This document shows positions 20,801 through 32,702 of a stretch of 64,000 bases of DNA, one piece after another. Within the stretch, counting starts at the first letter, position 1. Every line of letters starts with the position of its first letter. The stretch lies in assembly GCA_026120185.1 (NCBI GenBank), contig JANUWF010002121.1:1549501-1613500 (forward strand), in the 5' to 3' direction. The notes under the pieces were generated by a model. That model made no database searches and was not told where the DNA came from. It worked only from the letters and a program-made list of their open reading frames with translations. The position numbers and the translations under genes are program-made. This DNA comes from Voacanga thouarsii. Lineage: Eukaryota > Streptophyta > Magnoliopsida > Gentianales > Apocynaceae.

Positions 20801-23657
20801 TTTTATTTTTCACTGCTCCGTATAGGATACGAGCCTGAGATACCCAACATTTACTTGGTTGGAAAAATGGATTAAATTAGCTTTTGATTAGAAGAGATGA
20901 ATTTGTATTGAATAAGTGTTACTTGTGAGCTACTGGAAATTTGGAAATTCAGAATTATAGATGAATTGAAGGAGAATTGAATGAATTAGTGGTTCTAAGG
21001 TGTTCAAGATTAAAGGAGGACAAAGGAAAGCATGAATAGTAAAAGTAAGATAAAACTACTATGGCAGTTTTTGCTAAGTACCATGCTTCAAGAATAGGAA
21101 TTTTGAAAAAGGGGTTATTTAGAATTAAATCTAAGAGTCTTACGGTTTTTTTGGTATAACGTAGAGCCAAAACGGAGTTGTGGATTGAAAGTTATGCCTA
21201 AAACAAAATCATGTGTCAAAGTAGCAAAATTCTAGAATTTTGCTTTGAAAGTAGTTGAACTTAAGAATGATTAATTGCATGATTTTGGATGAAATAATTG
21301 GGGAAATATGTAGTGAATCCCTTGTTTATGAAGGGAGAAAGGATGTGGAAAAAAGAAAGCGAAAGAATCAAACAAATGATGAAAAAACGTGTACGAAAGT
21401 TAAACGTTTTCTTTAACCGTCGGCTAAACGTTGGTTGGACGTCGGCTACCCGTCGGGCACTTTGTCTGGACACCAGCCATCGTCAGCTATTTTTTAGTCG
21501 AACATCGGAAAAAGATGTTTGATATAGGTTTAGCAATAAACGGCCAATGGAACATCGAAAACGGTAGAGGCAGTGATTAAACAGCTGTGAACGGAAAGGG
21601 TTACTTAAGACACGAGGTGAGTCCCTTGAATTTCTAAAACATTTTTGAAAGCTAATGTACTTTGTTTTTCCATGAAATGCTACATTTTATAACGTTTTGG
21701 AAATTCCTAAATATGCTTAAGGTTTATCTAAGCAAGATTTATTTTATGCCATGTTCGGCTTAAATGAACTTCATATTTGGCTTGGAACCCTTAATAGAGG
21801 ATTAAAGCATGAATTTTGTGGATTTAGTCCTTTTTAGATTCAATGCTTGGGATTTTTAGGAAATGGTAAATTTTGGAATCGAGTATCCATAAATTTACTA
21901 CAATGCCTTTATTGGAACATTTTATAGAAATGTATTTGGAAACTTTGAATTTAATCCTCTTTTGGGATTAGAATTCTGGATTTCTTAAAATGAATTCTTT
22001 TTGGAATCGGGTATTTGGAAAATGATCCAAATGTCCTTATTGGATTGTTTTATGGAAACCTTTGGAATTGGGTGTTCGGTAAATGACCAAAATACCCTTA
22101 TTAGAACTTTTCTGAATATATTTCAAATCGGGTAAGGGTAAAATGACCCGAATACCCTCAGAAAGTCTTTTGGAAATTGAGTGTATGGTAAAAATGACTC
22201 GAATACCCATGGAAATGACTTTTGTGATCGAATGCGAGGAAAATGACCCGAATACTACTAGAAACTTATTTTGATGTATGAAAATAACTCTTTAACCTGT
22301 TTTGACATGGTTTTGAAAAATGATCTCTCGATATGAGATTGAGTTTTGGAAAATGACATTTTGATCCCTGACATTGTTTTATTAGCCTGATGCGCCTATG
22401 GAATGAATTGATTGGCCCTACAGAGCCTATGTGAATGATAATCTGACTTGTGAGTCAATGAGATCAAATTTTGAAAAGTGTTATTTGCCCAAAAAATATT
22501 TTGATTGAAAATCCTATGGGATCAGATAACCCCCTGGCCTATTCAGTCAGAAGGAGCTGGTAGTGGTGACGTTGTGTACTCAGCAAGGGCTTTGATCTTT
22601 GTACAAGCTCATGTTAGAGATAGACGACTCCAAGTTACCCAATCAGTTCTGGGGGTTATCTTACTCCAAATAGGGCGACAGGACATTGAGATAATTCGTC
22701 TTGGCTAGCTGTCTAGAGCCTGGCAATTGTCATACCTTATGTGCACTTTACAATTTGGGTTGTTCATGGGTTGGGCTGGACACCTGGCGTTGTTCTAACC
22801 TCTTACTCCTCGATAGTGATTGACGTCAGGACTGGGACCCCTGGCTTATTGTTGCAAGTAAAAGATTTCCCAGTGATGCACAAATAAAGTACTAGATGCT
22901 AGGGTCTCAATACGATGACTTGTACAAGTTGGTGTGCTTATTCAGCAATGCACAGATTGAGTACTGGAAACTACAGTCTTAGTACGATAATACATACAAG
23001 TTGGTGTACTTATCTGGTAATGAATGGTTGAGTGTTGTAGGGCGAAGTGTCTGGCACAATAAGATCGTGATGCCGAAGTGAAGCCTTGTAAGCTTTGCAT
23101 ACAGGCTGACCTTCTGTTGGAGAAGCACTTGTGATTTGGAAATTGGGGCAATGTTTTGAAAGTAAAATATAGTTTTTCAAAAATGATTGAATTCTGGATA
23201 AACTCTTCTTTAGAGAGTTTTAGAATGGTTTCTAGTGAACAAATGATATGCTATTCCACAAAAGATTTATGTACCCTATTCTTTCATAAAGCACTAGCAC
23301 ACACGAGACTTACTGGGTGATTCATCACTCACACGTGTCTTTTATCTTACCTTTTGTAGGATCTAGAACTGAGCAGACCTACGGATCAAAGGATGATACC
23401 ACTGTGTCGGCAATTTAGGTCTAGACAGATTTCCTTTTGATCATATACTATATTCCATTATAGATAAAGATGGCCTGTATAAAATTCTCTGATGTATGTA
23501 TATGTATGGCCATCAGTGTGAGATATGTTTAAGTCTGGACCTTATATATGCATTTACTCTATTATTTCCGTTATAAAGACCTCCTGTCGGGAAAACTGGA
23601 CGGGGTGACACTCGGTATTGATATTCTTTTGCTGTTGTTTTTTATAGAGGTGTTACA
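17807..23657 (+). repeat. Element A 3' LTR with nested solo LTR
   Basis: It starts TGTAACACC and ends GGTGTTACA. Apart from the insertion at 19122-20849 it aligns with the 5' LTR, with many substitutions and small indels, so A is not recent. The minisatellite is at about 21875-22260, a mutated form of the TTGAGTACTCAA palindrome at 22572-22583, and the TTATAAAGAC box at 23571-23580. Confidence 0.92.
19122..20849 (+). repeat. Copia-type solo LTR in A's 3' LTR, 1728 bp
   Basis: The termini are TGTTG and CAACA, a perfect 5-bp terminal inverted repeat as in Ty1/copia LTRs, and the last 300 bases have the usual end (TTTTATTTTTCACTGC to GAGATACCCAACA). No internal sequence is present. The undisturbed site is seen at 4890 in the 5' LTR (GGAATTTATTTGGTTGG). 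TTTACT occurs at 19111-19116 and 20850-20855, but the left copy stands five bases (ATTAG) away from the TGTTG terminus. A partial second copy is at 1-796. Confidence 0.82.
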
Positions 23658-23662
23658 CTAAC

Positions 23663-24565
23663 TTAGGAGTAACAACATATATTCTTGATGAGCAATATAT
23701 TAATTATTCTATAGTCTATACATAGGTTTAAAATTCCATCCTTTTCCTTTACTGTTATTACTAGGTCCCGTAGGCTACAACACCAAGCCAGATATAATTG
23801 GTATTCCTTTAACAATAGTTTATGAACATTCGCTCCTAACATTATGCACCATATTTCCTTTACCTTACCTCTTCTAAAATTTAATCATATCTCTCCAATC
23901 CATGAAAATGCATTATTCTATCTCTATAACTAAGTCAACTCCTTGCTTTGACAATCATTCCATGTCTAATATGCTATCATAATCCTCAAAAGGAAATGAG
24001 TTAGATTCTTGTTAAATTTTACTTCTCTAGCAAAAATTTCATCTCTCGAATCAAACCTATAATTCCCTACTTCCTTGCACGATGGAAGACGCTTACACAA
24101 TTAATAAGAAAACCTATAACTATTTGCAATTGATGAATTCGGCTCTTAAGCTCTAGGTTATCATTACTTAAACGAATAGTACACTACACAATAAATAGAC
24201 TATGTAGTACAAAGATCAAAGAGCGTATTCTTTCAGGAGAAATAAAGAATTAACCCGGCACCACGACTGCATCCGACCTCACATCTTCTCTGCTCAACCA
24301 CATTGGTCATCACTTACGGCTTTAACTTATTTTCTCCAATAACTACATTCCCACAGTTTGCTGAATTTGGTGGTAGGGTAGGGTATCATTAATTGGGCCT
24401 AGCCAACTATCACCTCAGTAGATCCTTCAAGTTCTATCTCTTGTTCTTTTTCATGCTCTTTTCCCATATCTGGCCTCGAGTGCTTTGCTGGCTCATATTC
24501 TAGTGTTGAAGATTCTTTGTCATGACCAGTTCTGCTTCCAACTATAGTTTATGTCTAGGTGCCAT
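23663..24565 (-). pseudogene. Element E gag start, collapsed gag/protease and RT beginning
   Basis: On the minus strand the gag start at 24565 reads MAPRHK, as in element C (MAPKCR). Most of gag and protease is deleted. Near 23860-23680 are the first RT blocks: VKEKDGILN-LCIDYR and IKN, directly before the A insertion at 23662. No zinc knuckle or protease active site remains. The spacer 24566-24886 between leader ORF and gag holds nothing I recognise. Confidence 0.7.
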
Positions 24566-24886
24566 CTTCAGTTATTATTTCCCACAATTATAGGTCGTCA
24601 AATGTATCATATACAAGTAAACATATAATACAAAAATAACATATAAAACTTTTGCTCACTCATTAAACATATAGGAGTATTTTATTTTTTTTTTAAAGAA
24701 GTGAAATACTAAAAACTTTTATTAAAAATAAATCAGATTTTAACACAAAGAAATAGGATATCATAGAAGATATCTCTATAGGAATCAAATACTCATAAGA
24801 AAGAAAGAAAAGAAGGACATGAACTCAATAAACAAATTCCCTAATCATTAAAGTGCATCACAAATCTACTAAGTCATCTCGCTGCT

Positions 24887-25676
24887 CTAATCGTCACTCG
24901 AATAGTCGAAAACATGTCCTTTGAACCATCCTCCTCTACTCTTTTGAAAGTCAAACCTCAGTCCAAACCTAAGTGTCCTACCATCATTTTCACTTCTCTT
25001 AGGACTCTCCCCCACATTCTCTTTTCCTTTGTCTTTTGCCCCTAAGACTGATTCCTTAAGTGCCTTCATACTCTGGTAAGTCCATCTCTCTGACTTGGTC
25101 CTTTATCACCAGACTCCTCAAAGTCAAAGCCAAAATAGGTAATGTCAAACTCTCATATTTGTGGAGTCTAAGGAGGCACAACCGCCTCCTTCTCCTCATC
25201 AGACTCTTCCATCCCCCCTTCTCCTTCACTATTAGTATCATTCATCTCTTCTCCTCCCTCATCATTAGCATCACTCAGTTCCTCATCTCCCTCACCATCA
25301 GCATTGCCTATCTCCTCTCCTCTCTCACCACCTAAGCCAAGATTAGGAGCTTCCTCCTCAACCTCGCTATCTGAGACTAAATAAACCACAAGTATGGGAG
25401 GGTCCACCGCCGCACATCCTCATCACCTCCTTCCTGCTCAGGTAACTCTAGCTTAGCAACATCAACCTCTATCTTCTCTTTCTTACCACACTCGAGCAAA
25501 GTAAAGTTGGGGACTTCAACCTCCATCTTACCATCACCGCTCTCCATCTCAAACCAATCCGACCTAGGTTCTGACTCCACATCAGAAGAAGATGAAACCA
25601 CTAGTAGGATTGGAACGGGTGCCCTACCACACATAGGAAGCTAGTCTTGGGCAATAGCTGCAAATCCTCCAACCAT
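24887..25676 (-). pseudogene. Element E acidic leader ORF upstream of gag
   Basis: The start is the ATG at 25676, directly after TATAG-G, as in element C. The frame opens MVGGFAAIAQD and is broken by at least one stop and two frameshifts. It has a Ser/Asp patch (VVSSSSDVESE), a central stretch very rich in Glu, Asp and Gly (about 25170-25375), and ends with GGWFKGHVFDYSSDD. The C leader ends GGWLYEADDEDSNED, so the shared feature is an acidic protein with a GGW-hydrophobic-acidic tail. Function unknown. Confidence 0.7.
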
Positions 25677-25677
25677 C

Positions 25678-25760
25678 CTATAAACAAAACACACAGAGGT
25701 CAGAACTAGATCTTATTACCTAATGTATAAATACTAATCGACAAAACCATTTTCCTAAAC
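25678..25760 (-). other. Intron-like segment between E primer site and leader ORF
   Basis: On the minus strand: CTAG|GTTTAGG donor-like start, a CTGAC branch-like site, a T-rich stretch and TTTATAG|G acceptor-like end, with the leader ATG immediately after. It is 83 nt long and has the same design as 40938-41017 in C. Splicing is inference. Confidence 0.4.
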
Positions 25761-25763
25761 CTA

Positions 25764-25776
25764 GGCTTCGAGACCA
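25764..25776 (-). other. Element E primer binding site, mutated
   Basis: The minus strand reads TGGTCTCGAAGCC two bases after the LTR end (TGTTAGA at 25785-25779), against TGGTATCAGAGCC in C. Confidence 0.65.
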
Positions 25777-26053
25777 TTTCTAACACCCCACTACCTACAT
25801 ACCCCAAAAGGAGCGAGGATATCACTCCGTCCTGAGGACAAAGTGTCTTTATAACTAGGTAAATAAAAATATAGAAGAAATAACCTAAGTTTAAAACTAA
25901 TTACAACCCAAAACAATACTTGCACAAGTCTCAATACAATTAAATGATAACTAAAATCTCTAAAGAAACAAATATGAATATTCTAAACTCAAGGCAACAT
26001 AAAGTAATTCAACTTTCAAAGTAGGATCAACCTGAAAAAACTGACATAAAAGG

Positions 26054-28070
26054 TGTAGGAATTGGAAAAAACAAAGAGCATGCACGGGAGAAACAAAAAA
26101 TGGAGAGAAGAAATCATAATAGAGAATGCAGGGATTAAAACCATACCTCTTGGTGCCTTAAACCTTGAAGACTAAAGAAGAATGGTTTGAAGCACAAAAA
26201 AAAACAACTTCCTTCTTCCCTTGGGTTGAAGCTTCTTGTACAAAAATGTCAGGCTCTCCTCCGGTGCAATGCTTAGCTCTTCAATTCTCAGAATATGACC
26301 CTCCCTAATCAAAGTTGGTGAACATCAAAATGGGTTGAGAAGAGGATTAGATTTTCTTCATCGGTTGGCTTCCTTGGCTTGGCCTCTTATGTTAACAAAA
26401 ACCAAAAGCCAGAAAACTAAGAGCCAGTGAAGAAAAACCAAAAGCCAGAAAACCAAGAGCCACACAGGAGAGGGAGAGACATTTGTTTTATTTTTATTTT
26501 TATTTAATTTTTTCACATAGAAAGCCAAGAGTCATGAAGCCAAAAAAATAATTATTTTGATAATAATAATATCCCTGGGATTTAATATTTCAAACACCCG
26601 AATATTATTAACAAAATAAATTTTAGCTTCTCCAAAAACTCTTCTGAACTGTGTCCGGAAAAATCATATGGTCCAGGCTATTGGGCCAAAATAATATTTA
26701 TTATTTTTCTTGGATCCGAAAAATCCAAAATAATAAACATTAATTATTTATTCCTTGGGCTTAAATAAATAACCTAATAAATAATTAATGAGCCCAAATG
26801 AACTAAAAAATAATTAAATTTTAATTATTTATTTCTTGGGCTTAATTAAATAAATAACCCAATAAATAATTAAGTATTAATTATTTTCCTCTAGTTTAAG
26901 ACCAGGTTAATTTTCTAATTATTCAAACTGGACCTAGACTCTAAATAAATAATTAACCAATTAAACCAGATAATAAATTTCTCTCAATTTATTTTATTCC
27001 AGTCTAATAATAAATTAGACTTCCTGAATAAAATCAAACCCTCTCAACTGAGACCAGTTCTTCAACCCAAAATTAATTAGGACTTACGGGAATATTCCGA
27101 GGACAAAAAAGACACCTCGCCTTGGCTATTAAAAATGACCAAAATACCCCTACTATATAAATAGCTGTATTTTGTATTTTAAATATTTCCTAATATCACC
27201 ATAAGAAAATATTGACCCCAAAGATAATGCTACAAAGTCTTCGATCTACAGATGAAATGACTAAAATACCCCTCTAAACATCGCCATACATTTAGAGAGG
27301 AAGAAGTGTACTAACACTCCTCTAAATGACATCTACCATCCTTAGGCTTTTAGTCCAATGATCCACGACTTCCTGGAGTATTTTCGCTTTCCAAGGGAGC
27401 TACCTTAAAGCAAACATCCAAGTCATGTGTTCCCAGGGCCTTGGATATTTAGATCATTCAGACAACCACAAGGGGTGATATAGTGTAGAAACTATCGTGT
27501 ACAAGTCTGTTTTAACTAACTAGTTATACATACCCAACATGCAAGTATATTGGCCATACGATAGAACTTCTACTATAGCATATAAAAGTATATGCTTCCA
27601 GTTTCGTTAGACCACCAACTCGTACTCAAGTTATAGGGTACTAGTCCATGCTGTAGTGGTAGTAGTCTAGGTTTCTACCATATAATACTTTTAGAAACCA
27701 CTACTATAGGTCCTATTTTATGTATTCGAAATACGCTTATGTCATGAAGTGAGTGGACTACTCACTGGTTAAAGGTAAGCCATTCCCTATTGGAATTCAT
27801 AACATAATAACCTAAAAATGATAAGATTCTCATTCTCATCAATTGGTTAAGAACAAATGTTTATGTGTTTAAATAACCCATGATCCATACCTTACTGTGA
27901 AAGACTACCATTCACCTAGATTGCTTATTTAAACACAATAGGTATTTTCCAAACAAAAATGTGCACATATAAAAAGTAAATTCATAAACGATTTCTTAAA
28001 TAAATTCTTCTATTAAAAATATTCGATATTTATATCAGAAATTTAGTCCAAGAGGGCATACATTCCAACA
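26054..28070 (-). repeat. Copia solo LTR with perfect target duplication, 2017 bp
   Basis: On the minus strand it begins TGTTGGAATGTATGCCCTC and ends CCAATTCCTACA. It is flanked by AAAGG on both sides (26049-26053 and 28071-28075). The E LTR sequence continues across the site, as shown by comparison with F (about 52625-52640). No internal copia sequence is present, so this is a solo LTR. A related, damaged LTR is at 33371 on the other strand. Inside are a 36-bp tandem duplication (about 26398-26470) and two AT-rich, partly palindromic copies near 26742-26905. Confidence 0.88.
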
Positions 28071-29234
28071 AAAGGGTGGTGAGAAAATTTCCCAGCAAGT
28101 CTTGTGTGTGATCATGACAATTTAAGAAAACCTTTCAAGTATGTAAATTTTAAACAAGTCACAATATAAAGTCTGCAAGAAACTCATCTTAAGACATTGA
28201 GTAGTATTTTATCAGCTTTTGGAAAATAAAATGTAAAACTTGTAAAGAAATAAACCAGTCAAACAAAGTTGACTTTGAAACCATGTATCATAGTCATGGC
28301 CATGAAACACTTTATCATGACCATGTACTGTGAAACCTTGCATCATAATACAAGTGGGTTCTCGACCCATTAGGTGAGATACTTCTCCATCTTTTCATCC
28401 TAACTTATTGGTTGTCCATTCTGAAAAAGAAACAGTCCACATAGACTAAGTTGCTACCACGAACCAGCCTGACTAACTAGAACTTTCACCTTATCCAGAA
28501 AGAGTTTATCTCTTATTGGAGGCCTCTACCGAGAGACTTGCCCTAACCTTCCTGGGTTAGCTCTAATTAGCCTACCGATATTGAGTACTCAATATTATGT
28601 TTATCCTACTTGGGAAAAAGTAAAATCAATAAAGTGTTTTACCTTTGAAGTAGCAATTATGGTATTCAGACAGTCTATTAAAAATTGGTTTAAGAAAAAT
28701 TTAGCATTTTGCTTGGAAAACTGATTGCTTGCTTTAATATTATTTTATTTTAGTAAAAAAGATAAAATGTCCACAATTGCATCTCAAAGTACATCTTTAT
28801 TGTAAACAACATATTTGACTTGCAGGAGTGCTTTGGTTTAGCAAACAGCTTTATGCAATAACTTATTTGATCTCTTGATCACACGGACAAAATAATCTTT
28901 CATGTTTTGTTCAGGATAATCTAATCCCGTCTGGGGTAAGCACATGGTATATGTCACTATTGGTTCACAACTAAGCAACAAGTTGCATAGAAACAAATAA
29001 TTCCCAAAACTCCAAATATTCATGTTTATGTATTCAACCCCAACATTAACAACACTAAAAAATGACAATAGTGATTAAGGAGTTCCAAAATTAATTGATA
29101 AAAAATATTCTAGAATTAGTATTAATATGAGTATAAGAATGACTTGATTTTATAATAATATAAGTAAGTTACATAAGTAATAAATAAGTGTAGCAAAATA
29201 ATGATATTATAAATAGTAACAATATTGCAAAAGG

Positions 29235-29302
<68 letters not shown>

Positions 29303-29397
29303 TATTATTATTATTATTATTAATATTACAAAAAATAATAATTTTATTAACAGTAATAATAATATTAATTATATTTATTAAAAATAATAATGTTAGC

Positions 29398-29449
<52 letters not shown>
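29235..29449. repeat. Paired (AAT)n-(ATT)n microsatellites
   Basis: Two blocks, 29235-29322 and 29399-29449, each run from AAT/TAA repeats straight into ATT/TTA repeats, so each is a self-complementary trinucleotide array. They lie in the E 5' LTR. Confidence 0.95.
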
Positions 29450-29452
<3 letters not shown>

Positions 29453-31524
29453 GTAATTTTATTATTAAATATAATAATGTTAATAGTAATAATAATACAT
29501 TAATAGTAGGGATAATAAAATTAATGACATTAATTTTAGTATCAATAACAATAATAATATTGCTATTGCCAATTAAAAGTAGTAATAATTTTGGTATTAA
29601 TAAATAAAGTAATAGTTAAAAAAGTAGAGGTGATAACAACATTTATTCACCAAAAGTAATATTGATAATACCAATATCAATTTCTGCCAAGACAATAATA
29701 ATTATTGATAGACATATCAACAACATTAAAGTAATAGCAAAAAACAACTCATGCTTTAATGACATATGGTCTCTATTCTCATATCTCCTAACAAACATGT
29801 CATAAACCCACATTAAAAATCAAGATCCAAATATAATTCTTAATGCAATCCTAATGCATGTCTCAACCTTTTTATCATAAAATCATTCACACCATAAATA
29901 TCTTCACCAACATTACTAGTTCATCATAAATCACATCAACTCATCTATACTGACAACATCCCACACAAATTGAGTTCAAAATGAGTAGGCAAGTTAGAAC
30001 AAAATACCTGTATTGATGATTGTTTTTAAGTTGAAGACAACATTTGATAATCAAGGAGTTTTGATTTTCTTAGTGAGCCCTTTGAGAGATCAACGATTGA
30101 AGAGGTCCGTCCATGGCCACCAACAAATTTAGCCAAGAGAGAGATTGAGAAAAGAATAAGGAGAAAAGAAAATAAAAGAGAAGAAGAGAGAATGTGAAAT
30201 GATGTTTGGACTTGGTTTTACCTTTTTGTGTTCTTCTTGACTTGAAAGAAAAATACTTGTTTGATCCAAGTGAAGGAAGGAATTTGATTGATTGGTGTTA
30301 TAAAGTGTGCTAAAGGAGAAAATAGGTTGCTCTCTAGTTGATTTAAGGATTTTAGAGTGGTTTAGTGTGATTAGAAGTGGCTAAAGGGTTGAAGAAAAGT
30401 AGTATGTATTCTTGGGGTTCTTGATGTTCTTGAGAGAACAAGAGAGGAAATTAGAAGTTGAGAGTGTTCTTGGATTGATAGTGGCTGAATGGCCTTGTTT
30501 GATGTGATGATTTGGTCTAGCTAGGAGAGAGGAAGTCTAGGAGTTATTCAAGTTTTGAATTAGTAAAATGGTTGAGGAATTAATGGAGATTCTTGAGGTA
30601 GATGGTTGCTAATGGTGTTCTATCCTTGAAGGTTTAATGGAGGTTCACTTGGTTTGTTTATGTTATTGAAGAAATATGGAGATTACCCTAGCTTTAGTGC
30701 TGGCTGAACATAGCTTGTGAAGGTGAGGAGAATTTTTTGTTTATTTGGTGTAGTTGGTTGCTGGTGAAGGTGAGTGTTTGATGAAGCAATGCATGGGATT
30801 TAATATTCAAACTCAAAATACTTTGAATGGAGAGAAGTTAGGAGAAGTTTGAGGTGCCTTAATGGAGTTCGATGGCTAAGGTTGAAGGAAGAATGAAGAA
30901 TGTTCAGCTTGTATCATGGTGTGGCTGAAATTGGTGAGGAACAATGAAGAAGAAAACCTAGCTAGATAAAAACCGAAATAGCTATGGAAAAATTCTGGTT
31001 ATTTTGATGAAATCTTGGAAGGTTTGTTGAACACAATTCAATGTATTTTGAAAGGATTTTTTAGCAACAAATTAGGTGCATTTCAAGGTCCTTCAATGGT
31101 GATTTCTAGCCATCATCTTGATGATGAACAAGAACTATTGAAGAACTAGTTTATGGTGACGTCGGCTAGGGCTCTAGAACTGGCACCGGCCATGCACTGG
31201 ATTACACGAACTTCAAAGCGATGAAAAATTGTCAAAACAGAGCGGAATAGAGGGGAACTGGCGCCGGCTCCAAGAGTCAAGGCAGCACCGGCTGCATTCT
31301 GGTTTTCATTGTGCAAAATTCGGAGAAAAATCGGCGAACGAGTAGAGAAGCAGAACACAACCGACGTCGGCTCCGAGAGCCAAGGCGGCACTGACTGTGC
31401 CCTAAAGATAAGGCGTTGCTTGATTTTTTCTACGCGATTTTTGGTAATCCGTGGAGTTTTAGTATCTTCCAACTTCTACTCGGGCAACAACTGTGTAGCT
31501 ACGAGTTTAGGCACTTCCTAAGCC

Positions 31525-31533
31525 TATAAATAG
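31525..31533 (+). promoter_or_regulatory. TATA box of LTR H
   Basis: TATAAATAG after CCTAAGCC, at the same position as in the D LTRs (55616 and 62726). Confidence 0.6.
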
Positions 31534-32308
31534 AAAAAAAAAACACAAGGAAAAAATGAGAGAATTCATTGATCATCATAGAAAATCACTCAATCAAAGG
31601 AGGAATTCTTTAATTCAATGAGGGTTGTGCAAGAAGGTCTTCAAAGGAAGAAAAGGGAGGCTTGACTATGAGTGCTTTCTTTTACTTTGTTTTCTTTTTC
31701 TTGAACAATGATATGTCAATTGTTTTATTGTAATTTGACATTGTTTTAGAGATTCATAATGTTTAGAGATATTTTGATCTTTTGATTAATTGGTTGTTCT
31801 TCTTGGTATTTATTTAGGTTTATTACGAGATTGGTTGATTGTTACTCTCTATTGACTTGCTTGAAAAAGGGGTTGATGGTGGTTTCAATTTATTAGTTTC
31901 ATATTTGTTGTCTTTTAACTTGTTTGAAAATTGGGTTAATTGCTAAGAACTGGTACATAAAGGTTAATTGATGTCTGCCAGAATATAGATTCATTAGTTA
32001 GTTTCATGTTTTAAGTTTGCCAGAATATGGAAATTTAATCAAGGATTGTGTTTAATGCATCTTTTGGGTAAGACTGGTTGAGACAGAATATGTGATACTA
32101 AGTTACCTAGTAGATAGGGATTCATGGATTGAAAAAGAAATGAGTCTATCTTAATCCTTCATGATGCCAAGGGAATAATTAGTTATGATAATGGTTGAGT
32201 TCTTTAGGATTATATTTGTCTACACAATGGTTTGAGTTACATACTTCTCCATCCCTGACATGTATATACTTTTATTTTTATTTTATTTTATTTTTCACTT
32301 TATCAAGT

Positions 32309-32702
32309 CGGTTAAACAATGAAAAAAAATGTGATTAATGTTTACTTGTTCTTGGAGAATTGACACTCGTTTGAACCCTATGCTCGGTTAATGAAGAGTA
32401 CGCTTGCTCATATATGTAATTTGGATTGAACGTTTTAATTTAAAATTGATTGGGAATATGCTTAGTTTTTGTATGATTTTTACACCCAAGTCCGGACACA
32501 TCACGGTTAAACAATGAATAAAAAGTTATTAGTTTTTACTTGTTCCTTTGAGGATTGATACTCATTAATTTCCTATGCTATGCTTGCGATGAGTATACTT
32601 GCTCGTATGTGTATTTTAGGATTAATGTTTTAATTAAAACTTGACTAGGGGATGGATTTAAAATTGATGATTTTTATACACCCAAATTTTACGCACCATA
32701 GG
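32309..32702 (+). repeat. Tandem duplication of the H LTR end
   Basis: Two copies of about 195 bp (32309-32503 and 32504-32702). Both begin CGGTTAAACAATGAA and end in CACCCAA...CACATCA or CACCATA. The copies differ at many positions, so the duplication is old. The D LTRs have one copy. Confidence 0.8.

Larger units (their letters stand above)
3611..23657 (+). mobile_element. Element A: long-LTR Ty3/gypsy (Tekay/Del-like) inserted in element E
   Basis: The element begins TGTAACACTCC at 3611 and ends GTGTTACA at 23657. It is flanked by a perfect 5-bp target duplication, CTAAC (3606-3610 and 23658-23662). Two long LTRs of about 4.0-4.1 kb flank an internal region with primer site, acidic leader ORF, gag, reverse transcriptase, integrase and a chromodomain-like end. 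Two later insertions lie inside: element B in gag and a copia-type solo LTR in the 3' LTR. All protein genes are broken and most of RNase H is missing. Order of domains (RT before integrase) and the C-terminal region fit a Ty3/gypsy chromovirus. Confidence 0.93.
1..31158 (-). mobile_element. Element E: old Ty3/gypsy retrotransposon, minus strand, left end outside window
   Basis: Reading on the minus strand, the order is 5' LTR (31158-25779), mutated Met-type primer site, acidic leader ORF, gag start, reverse transcriptase, the far end of integrase, polypurine tract and 3' LTR (2423 leftwards). The reverse transcriptase is cut in two by element A: the part with VKEKDG and CIDYR lies right of A and the part with LDLR-GYH lies left of it. 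The two LTRs align with each other (about 797-1535 against 30466-31158), which ties the two halves to one element. Gag, protease, RNase H and the integrase core are mostly deleted. E is the oldest large element on the left because A, two copia LTRs and possibly H lie in it. By layout it is a Tekay/Del-like chromovirus; that lineage call is inference. Confidence 0.85.
25779..31158 (-). repeat. Element E 5' LTR, truncated at its 5' end and carrying a copia solo LTR
   Basis: The 3' end on the minus strand, with TTATAAAGACACTTTGTCC near 25855-25837 and GGGGTGTTAGA at 25789-25779, matches the ends of the C and F LTRs. The palindrome TTGAGTACTCAA is at 28581-28592. The part 30466-31158 aligns with the 3' LTR. 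About 890 bases at the 5' end, including the tRNA-like module, are absent because the sequence switches to LTR H at 31158. The low-complexity stretch 29100-29740 is unusually AT-rich. Confidence 0.82.
31159..32702 (+). repeat. LTR H: truncated LTR related to element D
   Basis: It aligns with the D LTRs from about 55340 onward: GC-rich block with GGCGCCGGCT, TATA box, the GGAGGAATTCTT and GTTGT-CAAGAAGGTCTTC segments, and the end TCCGGACACATCA. The first 150 bases of the D LTR are missing, though TGACGTCGG at the junction could also serve as a start. The end is duplicated in tandem (next entry). Neither side shows a target duplication. It follows E's 5' LTR without a gap and is followed by copia sequence. 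Confidence 0.75.

Noticed and set aside
29169..29399. Minus-strand ORF with a long run of Tyr
   Set aside because: It is only the translation of the (AAT)n microsatellite.
31146..31521. ORFs on both strands over the GC-rich block of LTR H
   Set aside because: High GC lowers stop frequency; the frames are not conserved in the D LTRs.
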